Of a DNA stretch of 64,000 bases, positions 36,054 through 45,558 are shown one piece after another. The notes below the pieces were generated by a model. That model made no database searches. It was not told the origin of the DNA and worked only from the letters and a program-made list of their open reading frames with translations. Location: the NCBI RefSeq assembly GCF_029522115.1, contig NZ_JAKWFK010000018.1, positions 16,948-80,947 of the forward strand, given 5' to 3'. This stretch comes from Trinickia sp. Y13 (lineage in GTDB: Bacteria; Pseudomonadota; Gammaproteobacteria; Burkholderiales; Burkholderiaceae). The translations under genes and the position numbers were made by a program. The number at the start of each line of letters is the position of its first letter. Positions within the stretch are counted from its first letter, which is position 1.

Positions 36054-37640
36054 ATGAAGATTGCGAACCTGATGGCGCTCGCGTGCGCGCTTACGCCAAT
36101 TGGCCTGATGTCGATGGCCGCCCTCTCCGCTCTCGTCGGGGTGCGAAACCCAACCACGCAGTGGAAGCGATTTGCTTTCCTCGCCCAGTTGGGACTATTG
36201 GCAGCGCTGTCGACCGTCGTGCTGCAGTTTCTATCGCCACACGTCGTGCCGGCTCAACTGTCGCGCTGGGTTGCCGTTGAACCGTTCGGCGCCTGCGTGG
36301 CCCTCCTGGTTCAACTCCTCGCCACCGTCATTGGCGTGTTCTCGTCGCGCTACCTGGACGGCGAAGACGATCAGCAGCGCTATATCGCAGCGCTCGCCAG
36401 TGTGCTGGCCTGCGTTCATCTCCTGCTGCTTGCAAACCACTGGCTGGTGCTTATCGTCTCGTGGTCGCTCGCCGGTTCTGCTTTGCGGCGCCTGCTATGT
36501 TTTTATCGCGATCGGCCGCTTGCGATGCTGGCAGCACACAAGAAGCGCGTGGCAGACCGGCTCGCCGACATGTTCCTGCTAGCCGCGGCCACGCTCGCAT
36601 GGTCGACGGTAGGCAGCGGTTCCTTCTCGGATCTGTGGCTGCATCTTGCGCGCGACGGCGCTTCGCTCCCACTGCAAATGAGCGCGGTCTGCCTCGCATT
36701 GGCGGCCGTTTTCCGGACAGCCTTGCTACCGATGCACGGGTGGCTGATTCAGGTCATGGAAGCGCCGACCCCAGTGTCCGCACTACTACACGCGGGTGTC
36801 GTCAATCTGGGCGGCTATGTGCTGATCAGGTTCGCTCCGCTGCTTCAACATGCACCGACAGCGTGTTGGCTCCTGGTGGCCCTCGGGCTCGGGACCGCCG
36901 TGCTAGCGGGGCTGGTGCTCCTCACCCGAACCAGCATCAAAGTTCGGCTCGCTTGGTCGACCGTGGCGCAGATGGGATTCATGTTGCTCGAATGCGGATT
37001 GGGCCTCTACACGATGGCGGCGCTCCATCTCATCGGCCACTCGCTGTACAAGGCTCACGCTTTCCTCTCCGCTTCGACGATCGTGCGCGAGAGCAAACTG
37101 AAGACGATGCGTGGCAAGACGTCGTTCTCGCGGACGAGCTTGATGGCGGCGCCCGCCTTCGCCGCATCGAGCGTCGCCGCGGTCCAGTTCTTCGTCGGGC
37201 ATCTTGCGTGGCCGTGGTGGTGGAGCGGCGCGCTGGCGCTGGCCTGGGCTCCCCTCTTTTGGCTACCCGCCCTGCGCCAAGACGGCGCGACCGCGGCCTT
37301 ATGGCGCGCACTGTTCGGATGGAGTATCGCCGCCGCCCTGACGACGATCACCGCTATTGGACATGCGCTGCCGCTTGGCGTCTCCGATGCGCCAAACGAT
37401 GCTGCAGGCGTCGTCGCGTTGGGAGGCGTGGCGGTCATGTACCTGTCTCTCGTTGCCTTGCAGGTGTGCCCCGGACGGCTGAATACCTGGCGACGCTGGA
37501 GCTATGCGGGGTTCTACATCGACGAATTCTGCACGCGCCTCGCTCTGCGCTTTTGGCCGACGCGTTGGGCTTCCGGCCCGATAGCAGCAGCGCGCGAGCA
37601 CACGATGAAAGGTTCGATGGTCGCGGTGGCGGCCGAGTGA
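36054..37640 (+). CDS. dabB: DabB, proton-channel-like subunit of inorganic carbon accumulator
   Basis: A 528-residue membrane protein of the NuoL/MrpA family with about 13 helices. Visible marks are VEPFGACVALLVQLLATVIGVFSSRYLDGE, the ion-path segment LLPMHGWLIQVMEAPTPVSALLHAGVVNLGGYVLIRF, and HLIGHSLYKAHAFLSASTIV. No other Nuo genes are near; instead the DUF2309 protein DabA follows 28 bases later. In DAB systems this subunit couples ion flow to CO2 hydration by DabA, trapping bicarbonate in the cell. A LysR gene is divergent upstream. Confidence 0.9.
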   Translation: MKIANLMALACALTPIGLMSMAALSALVGVRNPTTQWKRFAFLAQLGLLAALSTVVLQFLSPHVVPAQLSRWVAVEPFGACVALLVQLLATVIGVFSSRYLDGEDDQQRYIAALASVLACVHLLLLANHWLVLIVSWSLAGSALRRLLCFYRDRPLAMLAAHKKRVADRLADMFLLAAATLAWSTVGSGSFSDLWLHLARDGASLPLQMSAVCLALAAVFRTALLPMHGWLIQVMEAPTPVSALLHAGVVNLGGYVLIRFAPLLQHAPTACWLLVALGLGTAVLAGLVLLTRTSIKVRLAWSTVAQMGFMLLECGLGLYTMAALHLIGHSLYKAHAFLSASTIVRESKLKTMRGKTSFSRTSLMAAPAFAASSVAAVQFFVGHLAWPWWWSGALALAWAPLFWLPALRQDGATAALWRALFGWSIAAALTTITAIGHALPLGVSDAPNDAAGVVALGGVAVMYLSLVALQVCPGRLNTWRRWSYAGFYIDEFCTRLALRFWPTRWASGPIAAAREHTMKGSMVAVAAE

Positions 37641-37668
37641 AAGACGACATTGAGCATTGGGAAATCAT

Positions 37669-40242
37669 ATGGAAGCCTTGGGATTGCGCGATGACCTTTC
37701 GCGCCACAACCCGGAAGAATCGTGGGTCGACCGTCATGCGCCCGCGGGCGTGCCCGGACACGAATTGACTGCTCAAATCGAGGCCGCTTGCGAACGCGCA
37801 TGCGGGTCGATTGCGCCTGCGTGGCCGCTAGATCGCGCCATTGCCGTCAATCCGCATTGGGCACGGACAGGTCGGCCGGTGCGGCTCGTCGCGGCACGCA
37901 TGGCCGTCCTGGGGGGCATTCGGTTGTTTCCGTCTCGCCGCTACATTGCGGATGCGTGGAGCAAAGAGCGCATCGCACACGCGGATCTTGCCTATGCCCT
38001 CGCTTCGCTGCCGGCTGCGCGCGCGAACGCGTTGACGGCAAAACAGTGCATCGACGCATTGGACTGCGACGACAATCCGCCGCGTTTGCCGCTTCTAATC
38101 GACGTGCTGGATGACGCCCCCACGCGCGACAATTGCTTAACTTACAGGCAGGCGGTGACGCATCAGATCGGTCAAACGTGCGCCGCCTACTTCGATGACA
38201 GCCAGGCGGAGTGGCAGCCCGATCGATCTGGCGGGCTCTATGCCTTTTGGCGCAACACGATCACGCACGATCATGGCATCGGAACACTGATGGGAATACC
38301 CGAGCTCGGCAAGTGGCTAGACAAGATTCCCGTCGACCGCCGCCAAGCTGAAACGTGGGTCTTGCAGCGCGTGGGCTTGCCGCCCGAGGTGTGGGCCGAT
38401 TATTTGGAAGCCGTCCTGCTCACCGTCAACGGTTGGGCTTCATGGTGCGCCTATCTTGGCTGGCAGGCCAAGTTGGCCGGCGAAACCGACCCGCATTTGC
38501 GGGACTTGCTGGCCATTCGCCTGGCTTGGGGCGTGATCTTGCTCGAAAGCAAAGGGGCCTCGAATGCTCGCCGGGCGTTTTCGGCATTGCAGGCCCAGTG
38601 GCGCGACGCTGCCGCGGTGCTACGGCACGCGCAAGAGATGCTGGTTATCGACGAGGTTTGGCAGGTGGCCCTCGAAACCGGCTATCAACGGCAACTCGCA
38701 CGTAAGCTCAGCATGACATCCTCGTCTCGCGCGACAGCGGTCCCCAGCCATTCGATCGAAGTGCAGGCGGCCTTTTGTATCGACGTCCGCAGCGAACGGA
38801 TGCGCCGCGCCATAGAGGCCGTGTGGCCAGCCGTGCAAACGGTCGGTTTCGCGGGCTTCTTCGGCCTACCCGTTGCCTACGCGCCGCTTGGCGCGTCGGC
38901 GTCGAGACCTCAACTGCCAGCGCTGCTCGCGCCTTCACTGGCGTTGACCGATCGCATCATTGCGTCTGACGCCGATCGGGCGGAAGGCGATGCGACCCTG
39001 CGCGACAGAGCGCGTCGAGGCAGAAGACGTCGATTTGCGCTTTCGGAGCAGGGGCAAGCACTCGGCCGCTGGCCCAACGCCGCGTTTTCGTTTGTCGAGG
39101 CAGCTGGGCTGGGATATGCCGGAAAACTTGCACAATGGTTCGCCCCCTCAGACGACCCGCGGGGGCGAGACGATTTGACGGGACTACCTGCACGTTACAG
39201 AGCAATCTGCCGCCCAACGCTCGGCGATTTGGATATCGACACGAAGGTCGAGCTCGCGGCGCGCGTGCTCCATGCGATCGGGCTGGACCGGCATCTGGCG
39301 CCTCTCGTGCTGTTCGTCGGCCACGGCAGTCAAAGCAGCAACAATGCCCACGCGGCGTCATTGGATTGCGGCGCCTGCTGCGGTCAGACGGGCGAAGTGA
39401 ACGCGCGCGCGTTGGCGCTACTGCTCAACGATGCTGCCGTTCGCGAGGGACTCAAGCGCAGCGGCATTGCCATCCCGCACGAAACCGTCTTCGTGGCCGC
39501 CCTGCACAACACCACCACCGATGAAGTCGAGGGCTTCGACCTGGATTTGTTGTCGCCAGTTGCCCTCGAGCGCTGGAACCGCATGCAGCGCGTTTTTGCT
39601 CAAGCTGGCGACCAGGTTCGCCGCGAGCGCGCCGCCAGTCTCGATATCGATCCTCGAACTGCGGGCGCCCAACTGCTCACGCTGCTGCGCCGTCGAGCCA
39701 ACGATGGCGCACAGACACGGCCGGAGTGGGGGCTTGCCGGTAATGCCGCATGCATCATCGCACCACGCCATCGCACCTATGGCGCGACTTTGGACGGACG
39801 TTGTTTCTTGCACGACTACGACCCGAACCGTGACCCGGACGGTAGCTTGCTGGAATCGTTGATGACAGGGCCGCTGCTCGTGGCTCACTGGATCAACTGG
39901 CAGTATCACGCGTCGACATGCGACCCGGTGCATCTGGGCAGCGGGAACAAGGTCCTGCATAACGTCGTGGGGGGGCGGATCGGCGTGTTCGAGGGCAACG
40001 GCGGCGACCTCCGAATCGGGCTGGCCCGCCAGTCGGTACACGATGGAAGGCGCTGGGTACATGAGCCGCTTCGAATGACCGCGATTATCGACGCTTCGGA
40101 AAATGCAATCGAGTGCGTGCTGCACGAGCGCGAGGCGCTGCACCGCCTCGTCGAAAACGGCTGGTTGCATTTATGGCGGTTCGATCGCTCGAACATGGCC
40201 CGCTACGTCGACGGTAGATGGCATGCGCTGACGCTGGGCTGA
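37669..40242 (+). CDS. dabA: DabA, DUF2309 carbonic-anhydrase-like subunit
   Basis: An 857-residue protein of the DUF2309/UPF0753 family, the cytoplasmic zinc subunit of the DAB carbon accumulator. The zinc site is seen as FCIDVRSERMRRAIE, the His of FVGHGSQSSNNAHAASLDCGACCGQTGE, and its cysteines. Other family marks: AVNPHWARTGRPV near residue 65, GHIRHL-type repeats are absent, and NAACIIAPRHRTYG and MTGPLLVAHWINWQY near the C-terminus. ATG 37669 is preferred to a TTG 12 bases earlier. It lies 28 bases after dabB. Confidence 0.92.
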   Translation: MEALGLRDDLSRHNPEESWVDRHAPAGVPGHELTAQIEAACERACGSIAPAWPLDRAIAVNPHWARTGRPVRLVAARMAVLGGIRLFPSRRYIADAWSKERIAHADLAYALASLPAARANALTAKQCIDALDCDDNPPRLPLLIDVLDDAPTRDNCLTYRQAVTHQIGQTCAAYFDDSQAEWQPDRSGGLYAFWRNTITHDHGIGTLMGIPELGKWLDKIPVDRRQAETWVLQRVGLPPEVWADYLEAVLLTVNGWASWCAYLGWQAKLAGETDPHLRDLLAIRLAWGVILLESKGASNARRAFSALQAQWRDAAAVLRHAQEMLVIDEVWQVALETGYQRQLARKLSMTSSSRATAVPSHSIEVQAAFCIDVRSERMRRAIEAVWPAVQTVGFAGFFGLPVAYAPLGASASRPQLPALLAPSLALTDRIIASDADRAEGDATLRDRARRGRRRRFALSEQGQALGRWPNAAFSFVEAAGLGYAGKLAQWFAPSDDPRGRDDLTGLPARYRAICRPTLGDLDIDTKVELAARVLHAIGLDRHLAPLVLFVGHGSQSSNNAHAASLDCGACCGQTGEVNARALALLLNDAAVREGLKRSGIAIPHETVFVAALHNTTTDEVEGFDLDLLSPVALERWNRMQRVFAQAGDQVRRERAASLDIDPRTAGAQLLTLLRRRANDGAQTRPEWGLAGNAACIIAPRHRTYGATLDGRCFLHDYDPNRDPDGSLLESLMTGPLLVAHWINWQYHASTCDPVHLGSGNKVLHNVVGGRIGVFEGNGGDLRIGLARQSVHDGRRWVHEPLRMTAIIDASENAIECVLHEREALHRLVENGWLHLWRFDRSNMARYVDGRWHALTLG

Positions 40243-40449
40243 GACGGCCACGGGCCGAGGCATGGCGAGCCGATGAACCCGGCGTTTCGCTATCCGCAAT
40301 CCACGCCGTCTCTCGTCCGCCGTCCGCCGTCCGACACGTTCGGCGGGCGGACATCGGGGCAATAGGAGGGAGTGTAGAGCGGCCCGAGTTCGTCGGCGCA
40401 AAACACGGGCTCTCTGCGTTCCATCCAGCGTCGTCGACCAACGACGACG

Positions 40450-41568
40450 TCAGAACCTGTGACGCATACCGATCACGACAGCCGTTTGCGCCGAGCCGCT
40501 AGCGGTCCCGCCTGCGGCATTGATGGAGGCGTGCAGATTGCCGGACGTCTTTTGATAGAACACATTTGCATACAGGTCCGTGCGTTTCGACAATAAATAG
40601 TCCGCACCGGCACTGGTTTGCAGATAGTGCCCGGAATCACCCGCCTGACTGACGCCGGTATACGATTCCGCCAGCGCCAGCACGACCGTAGGCGTCAACC
40701 GATACGAAACGCTACCGTCGAAGTTATGGAAGTGAATGGACCCACGCGTGGCCGTCAGCGGCGTCGACGAGTCGGTGTAGAGGGAACCCGTGTACAAGAG
40801 CCTCACGGTTGCCGGCCCGTACACATACGATCCGGCTGCGCCCCATTGATCGACTCGCGAGCCACTGATAAGCGGATCGGACACCCCGCTCGAAGAGGGG
40901 TTGCCCACCACCGCCCCACCGATGGCGCCGGGACTCTGCATGCGGGCATAGCCGGCTCCGAATTTCAAAGGCCCGTTCACATAAGTCGCGCCGACACTAT
41001 AGGAGCGATTATTCGCGAAGTTCGTCGAATTTGAAAAGGCGTACATCGCCTCTGCCTGGAAGCCGGAAATGACACGTGACGAAAATTTGATCGAATTGTC
41101 GGTGCGAAACGTATTATCCAGATTGTCATTGTCGAATGGATGTGTGGCCAATTGCGCGAGCGACCATCCGGCCGCCGCGAATGGCTCGACGAAATCTTGC
41201 ATCGCATTGTATTGGCGGCCCATCGTCAGGGCGCCGAACTCGGCGCTGGAAAGACCGACAAAGGCTTGCCGGCCAAACAGGCGCCCGCCTTGGCCAAAGG
41301 TACCGTTGTTGATGCCAAATCCGTTTTCGAGTTGAAATATCGCTTTCAGCCCCCCGCCTAAGTCCTCGCTGCCCTTGAAGCCCCAGCGCGAGCCGGATGC
41401 GTTTCCACTGGCCAATTGCCAGAGCGACTTGCCGCCTTTAGGCGTGTTCACGTTGCTGGTGTATAAGACGCCGGCGTCGGCAATGCCATAAAGCGTGACG
41501 GTACTCTGTGCCTTGGCAATCCCAGCAAATGTGCTCAGCGCAGCGAGTGTGATAAGCGTTTTCTTCAT
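40450..41568 (-). CDS. Outer-membrane porin (Porin_4 / OmpC-like)
   Basis: A 372-residue beta-barrel porin of the Burkholderia/Neisseria type. The signal peptide ends FAGIAKAQ, followed by STVTLYGIADAGVLY. Inner marks are SRWGFKGSEDLGGGLKAIFQLENGF, GRLFGRQAFVGLSSAEFGALTMGRQY, and the typical C-terminal strand ending GMRHRF with terminal Phe. The ATG at 41568 follows GGAG by 8 bases (the preceding TTG is not a start). It is near the tripartite carboxylate transporter, which such porins often serve. Confidence 0.92.
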   Translation of the reverse strand: MKKTLITLAALSTFAGIAKAQSTVTLYGIADAGVLYTSNVNTPKGGKSLWQLASGNASGSRWGFKGSEDLGGGLKAIFQLENGFGINNGTFGQGGRLFGRQAFVGLSSAEFGALTMGRQYNAMQDFVEPFAAAGWSLAQLATHPFDNDNLDNTFRTDNSIKFSSRVISGFQAEAMYAFSNSTNFANNRSYSVGATYVNGPLKFGAGYARMQSPGAIGGAVVGNPSSSGVSDPLISGSRVDQWGAAGSYVYGPATVRLLYTGSLYTDSSTPLTATRGSIHFHNFDGSVSYRLTPTVVLALAESYTGVSQAGDSGHYLQTSAGADYLLSKRTDLYANVFYQKTSGNLHASINAAGGTASGSAQTAVVIGMRHRF

Positions 41569-41816
41569 CAAGCGATCTCCAAATATCGACTATCGATAGT
41601 GTTTTTTGTATGAAACAACGGCCTAACCGAAAACATGCAAACGACGTCATTCCCTCCTTTTTAAAACGAAGCTCGAAATGGGCGGATCGCGCGCGCGCCA
41701 TCGCTGCGCCGCGGCCTACGCGGCGCATGTCATTCAGATGTGTTTCTCGTCAGGGGGTGCGTTCAGGCCGCTATGCGTGAAGCTAGCGACGCGTGGATTT
41801 CAGCCGCAGGCGGCCA

Positions 41817-43364
41817 TCATTCTTGCCCGTTCGTGAGCCTGTATTGCGCGCGTGCTCGCAGTCGCATGAACAGAGAATCCGATCCCCATATGAGAAAGGA
41901 CCCGACCTGCCAGCCCGGGATGATCGCCGCCAATCCGAGGACGGTTGCGCTGATGGGACGATGCAGAAACACGCCAAGATCGCCGTGCGAGAGCAAGAGC
42001 GCGCGACGGACGTTCGATTCCAGCATCGGGCCGAGCACGAAGCCGAGAAGGATCGGCGCGACCGGAAAATCCAGCGCCATGAACAATGCTCCAACGACAC
42101 CGAACGCCGCCACCGATGCAACGTCGAACAAATCGTTGCGCATGCTGTACACGCCCACGCACACGAAGAACACAGCGGCCGGATAGAGGATCCGATACGG
42201 CACTTGGAGCATCTTGACCCACACTCCGATGAGCGGCACGTTAAGAATCATCAAGATCAAATTGCCGATCCAAAAGCTCGCAATCAATCCCCAAAAGATG
42301 TCGCGGTGATCGATGATCAGCAGCGGCCCCGGCTGTATACCCTTCAAGATCAATGCGCCCATGATGAGCGCCATGACTGCATCCCCGGGGATACCGAGTG
42401 TCATCGTAGGGATGAAGTCCACTTGCGTCTTGGAATGCGATGCGGCCTCGGGACTCGCCACCCCTTCGATTGCGCCCTTGCCGAACCTGCTCGGATCTTT
42501 TGCGATCTTCCGTTCGAATGCGTAGGCGATGAACGTCGTGATCGTCGGCCCGGTACCGGGCATGCCTCCGAACAGCACCCCGATCAACGTGCCGCGAAGT
42601 GTCGGAGCCACCGCCTTGCGCAAGTCGGCCAGCGATGGCCGCATGTCGCGCGCGCGCACTTTCGGCCTCGCTTCGACGATCTTTTCCCGGTTGACGTGCA
42701 TCAGGAAGTCGGCGATCGCGAACACGCCCATGCATATCGCCCCGAGTTCCACGCCGTCGTACAGCGATGCGACGCCAAAGGTGAACCGGAAGGTACCCGT
42801 GATCAGGTCGGTGCCAACCGTGCCGCACAGCAGCCCGAACAGTGTGGTCGCGATGCCTTTGAGCGGTGAGCCTCGAGACATCGTCGATCCTGCGATCAGG
42901 CCCAACACCATGATCGACGCGATCTCTGTCGGTCCAAACTTGAAAGCTACCCTGACCAGCAACGGAGACATGAAGATCATGACCAAGATGCCGATGCTGG
43001 CGGCGAAGAACGACGAGAGCATTGCGACACCCAATGCGGCGCCGCCCTTACCCGCGCGCGTAAGCGGATAGCCGTCGATGCAAGTGACCGCATGCGGTGG
43101 ATGGCTCGGCAAATTCAGCAGAATGGCCCCGATCGCGCCTCCGTATTGCGATCCGTAGAAGATGCCCGCGAGCATGATGATGGCCGGCACCGACGCCATG
43201 AAATACGTCAGCGGCAATAAGATCGAGATGGCCGTGATCGGCCCCATTCCGGGCAACACACCGATCAAGTTACCCAGCAATACGCCGACAACTGCCCACA
43301 TGAGGTGCGACGGCTGCAAAGCAACACCAAATCCGTAAAGCAGATCCATGATGGTCTGGTGCAT
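41817..43364 (-). CDS. tctA: Tripartite tricarboxylate transporter, TctA permease
   Basis: A 515-residue inner-membrane permease of the TctA family with about 12 helices. Marks: GNLIGVLPGMGPITAISILLPLTY near the start, YGSQYGGAIGAILLNLPSHP, and the second symmetrical motif GGMPGTGPTITTFIAYAFERKIAKDP, TLGIPGDAVMALIMGALILKG. It moves a carboxylate captured by a TctC-type binding protein. The ATG at 43364 has GGGAG upstream and starts two bases after tctB ends. Confidence 0.93.
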   Translation of the reverse strand: MHQTIMDLLYGFGVALQPSHLMWAVVGVLLGNLIGVLPGMGPITAISILLPLTYFMASVPAIIMLAGIFYGSQYGGAIGAILLNLPSHPPHAVTCIDGYPLTRAGKGGAALGVAMLSSFFAASIGILVMIFMSPLLVRVAFKFGPTEIASIMVLGLIAGSTMSRGSPLKGIATTLFGLLCGTVGTDLITGTFRFTFGVASLYDGVELGAICMGVFAIADFLMHVNREKIVEARPKVRARDMRPSLADLRKAVAPTLRGTLIGVLFGGMPGTGPTITTFIAYAFERKIAKDPSRFGKGAIEGVASPEAASHSKTQVDFIPTMTLGIPGDAVMALIMGALILKGIQPGPLLIIDHRDIFWGLIASFWIGNLILMILNVPLIGVWVKMLQVPYRILYPAAVFFVCVGVYSMRNDLFDVASVAAFGVVGALFMALDFPVAPILLGFVLGPMLESNVRRALLLSHGDLGVFLHRPISATVLGLAAIIPGWQVGSFLIWGSDSLFMRLRARAQYRLTNGQE

Positions 43365-43366
43365 GA

Positions 43367-43825
43367 TCACCACTCCCAGCTAAACGCCGGCAGCTGCAGA
43401 TGCAGCCCCCAGATGAATACGACATAGCAGAAGAGCGTGAGCACACCGGCCATCGCCAGTACGTCGCGCAAGCTGTTGCGGCGATCCGCGAAACCCGCGA
43501 TGGCAACGGCGGAGAACGTCGCGGGCAGCAAGCCGAGATGCGCCGCGGCGGCGACGAAGGCGAGCACCGACAGCAGAACCAGAGCGGCGCCGCGCCACGC
43601 CGCGGCCGACGGCCTAGTCAGCACGGCGGCATCTTTCGAAGTCACGGCAATCAACGCGCCAACGATCAGCAGAAGCACGCCGAGCGCAGCGGGAAAGAAT
43701 CCCGGCCCCATCTGCCCCAGGGTGCCGATGCCGTAGCTTCGGCTTTGGTAGCAGACGGCGCCCCCCAACACCACCAGTAGCAAACCGGCCCAAATGTCCC
43801 GCTTGTTCCAAGCGTTCGCAGTCAT
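43367..43825 (-). CDS. tctB: Tripartite tricarboxylate transporter, TctB subunit
   Basis: A 152-residue small membrane subunit with four helices (DIWAGLLLVVLGGAVCYQS, GPGFFPAALGVLLLIVGALIAV, ALVLLSVLAFVAAAAHLGLLPATF and VLTLFCYVVFIWGLHL). TctB stabilises the TctA permease. The ATG at 43825 follows GGAG. A GTG 12 bases upstream is also possible. Confidence 0.9.
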   Translation of the reverse strand: MTANAWNKRDIWAGLLLVVLGGAVCYQSRSYGIGTLGQMGPGFFPAALGVLLLIVGALIAVTSKDAAVLTRPSAAAWRGAALVLLSVLAFVAAAAHLGLLPATFSAVAIAGFADRRNSLRDVLAMAGVLTLFCYVVFIWGLHLQLPAFSWEW

Positions 43826-43977
43826 CTTTGTCTCCACTCTCTCTTATATCTCGGTCGAACCAGCGCTCGATCCCATTCACTCCGGCACATCGTCAAGCTC
43901 GAATCCGACGTGCCTATCCGTGTTCGTCGTTCGGCGCACCCGGCTATCGACGCGTCGCCGTTGGCGCCCAACCGACA

Positions 43978-45318
43978 TCACGGCCGACCTAGACCCAGCA
44001 CGTCGGATCTGAGTTCCAGGCGCCACAGTTGCGCAAGCAATTCTCGCGCGGGCGTTTCACCAACGACGGGGGCCACCAATTCGATGAACTTCGCGTTCAG
44101 TTCGTCATCGCGGAGCGGCAACTCTGGATCGCCTTTGCGATGGCGCTGAAGATGCACGAGACGCGTCCCGTCGGTCAGCGTCAACGTGACCCTCGCTGAT
44201 CGCTCCCGTGGAAAGGCATCGTCCAATTCCGGATCCACAGCGACTTGCGTGCATGCCATCAACCGACGCACGACGGGATCGGCCATCCGCGCAGGCGTGT
44301 AGGCTTGCTGACGTAAGCTGCCATCTACGAGCGCGGTCGCAACCACATAGCGCATACTGAAGCGGGCCTCGTTCGCCGTCTCGGGTAACACGTGGCAGGC
44401 GATGTCGAGGGCGGGACGGTAAGTCTCGATGGCGATGCCGCTAATGTCCTCGATGGCGAACGGGTGAGCGCGGCGCAATTCCAACGCGGCATCGACCGCC
44501 GCAAAAGTGTGGCCGCACCCGACATGATTCTTGACCGTGAGCCGCGCGATATGAAAGTCGCGGCCCAAAGTGCAGGCGACGTGGGACCAATCGGCTTCGT
44601 CGCTCATCGCTACCCCGAACCCGCTATCGCCCTCGAGCACGTCCGCACCTCCGGTGACGCCCGCAGCCGCGAGTTGCGCCGCCAAACATCCGCCTTCGGC
44701 GGCTCGGCCGGTATGGAGCGGCTTGGACATCGAATCCGTTCTGAATGCCTGCTGCAAACCAGCCGCGAAGGTCGCCGCAGTCGCCAGCGCATGCGCGTGG
44801 CCGGCTTCGTCGAGCCCCAGAACGACGCCAGCGGCCGCGGCCGCGCCAAACGTTCCGACCGTGCCGCTGTTGTGCCAGTAAAGGTAGTGAGATCGGCCCA
44901 GCGCAACGCCGATCCGAGTCGAGATCTCATACCCCGCAATGACACCGCGCAGGAACCGCAGGCCACTGCAACCCGCCTGCTGTGCGGCAGCGAGCGCAGC
45001 AGCCACCGTCGCGGCGCCGGGGTGGTACATCGCGTCTCGGAAGCTGTCGTCGACCTCGGCCGCGTGCGCAGCGGCGCCGTGGATCAAAGCGGCCGCGCGG
45101 GGCGTCGCGGCCCCACCTCGCAACAAAGTAGCGGCCCCGTGGCCCAGATCGTCGGCCAAGACTCGCTCGAGCATCGGCACCGGCGATACGCTCAAACCCG
45201 CAAACGCCGAGGCGAACCAATCGACGACCGCTCGCTTCGCGTGGTGAAGCACCTCCTCGGGAGGGGGCGCCTTCTGCAATGAAGCGGCGTAGCGCGCCAG
45301 AGCTTGTGTCACGTACAT
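43978..45318 (-). CDS. MmgE/PrpD-family enzyme
   Basis: A 446-residue member of the MmgE/PrpD family, which includes 2-methylcitrate dehydratase, cis-aconitate decarboxylase and iminodisuccinate epimerase. Marks: HHAKRAVVDWFASAFAG near the start, AAHAAEVDDSFRDAMYHPGAATVAAALA, LTVKNHVGCGHTFAAVDAAL and RMADPVVRRLMA. It lies in the carboxylate catabolic unit between the acyl-CoA synthetase and TctB, with the remnant of a thiolase just upstream. The reaction is unknown; it may act on a dicarboxylic or tricarboxylic substrate. Confidence 0.88.
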   Translation of the reverse strand: MYVTQALARYAASLQKAPPPEEVLHHAKRAVVDWFASAFAGLSVSPVPMLERVLADDLGHGAATLLRGGAATPRAAALIHGAAAHAAEVDDSFRDAMYHPGAATVAAALAAAQQAGCSGLRFLRGVIAGYEISTRIGVALGRSHYLYWHNSGTVGTFGAAAAAGVVLGLDEAGHAHALATAATFAAGLQQAFRTDSMSKPLHTGRAAEGGCLAAQLAAAGVTGGADVLEGDSGFGVAMSDEADWSHVACTLGRDFHIARLTVKNHVGCGHTFAAVDAALELRRAHPFAIEDISGIAIETYRPALDIACHVLPETANEARFSMRYVVATALVDGSLRQQAYTPARMADPVVRRLMACTQVAVDPELDDAFPRERSARVTLTLTDGTRLVHLQRHRKGDPELPLRDDELNAKFIELVAPVVGETPARELLAQLWRLELRSDVLGLGRP

Positions 45319-45412
45319 ATCAACCTACTCCCGCCAATCGTGGTGCAACTGCCCCACCACTGCAATACCGCTGCGCCGCTGCGCGTTCGGCGATCCACCG
45401 AATGCGCACGCA

Positions 45413-45538
45413 TCAGACGCGCTCCAATACGACCGCCACGCCCTGGCCAACTCCGATGCACATCGTGCACAACGCATAGCGTCCACGAATGCGATGCAGT
45501 TGATTGATCGCGGTCGTTGCGAGGCGCTGGCCGATACG
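45413..45538 (-). pseudogene. C-terminal remnant of an acetyl-CoA acetyltransferase
   Basis: About 40 codons read QRLATTAINQLHRIRGRYALCTMCIGVGQG followed by AVVLERV and a stop. This is the C-terminal end of a thiolase, including the CIGVGQG loop. The catalytic N-terminal domain and the remaining part are gone. It lies between the acyl-CoA synthetase and the MmgE/PrpD genes in the same orientation. An intact thiolase start exists at the end of the window. Confidence 0.85.
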
Positions 45539-45558
45539 CGCCACGCCCCTTCACACGA

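Noticed and set aside
36461..37768. Plus-strand frame of 435 codons
   Set aside because: It overlaps dabB in another frame; dabB has the membrane helices and family motifs and this frame is arginine-rich without motifs.
41793..42869. Plus-strand frame of 358 codons
   Set aside because: Antisense to tctA and strongly charged, unlike any protein family.
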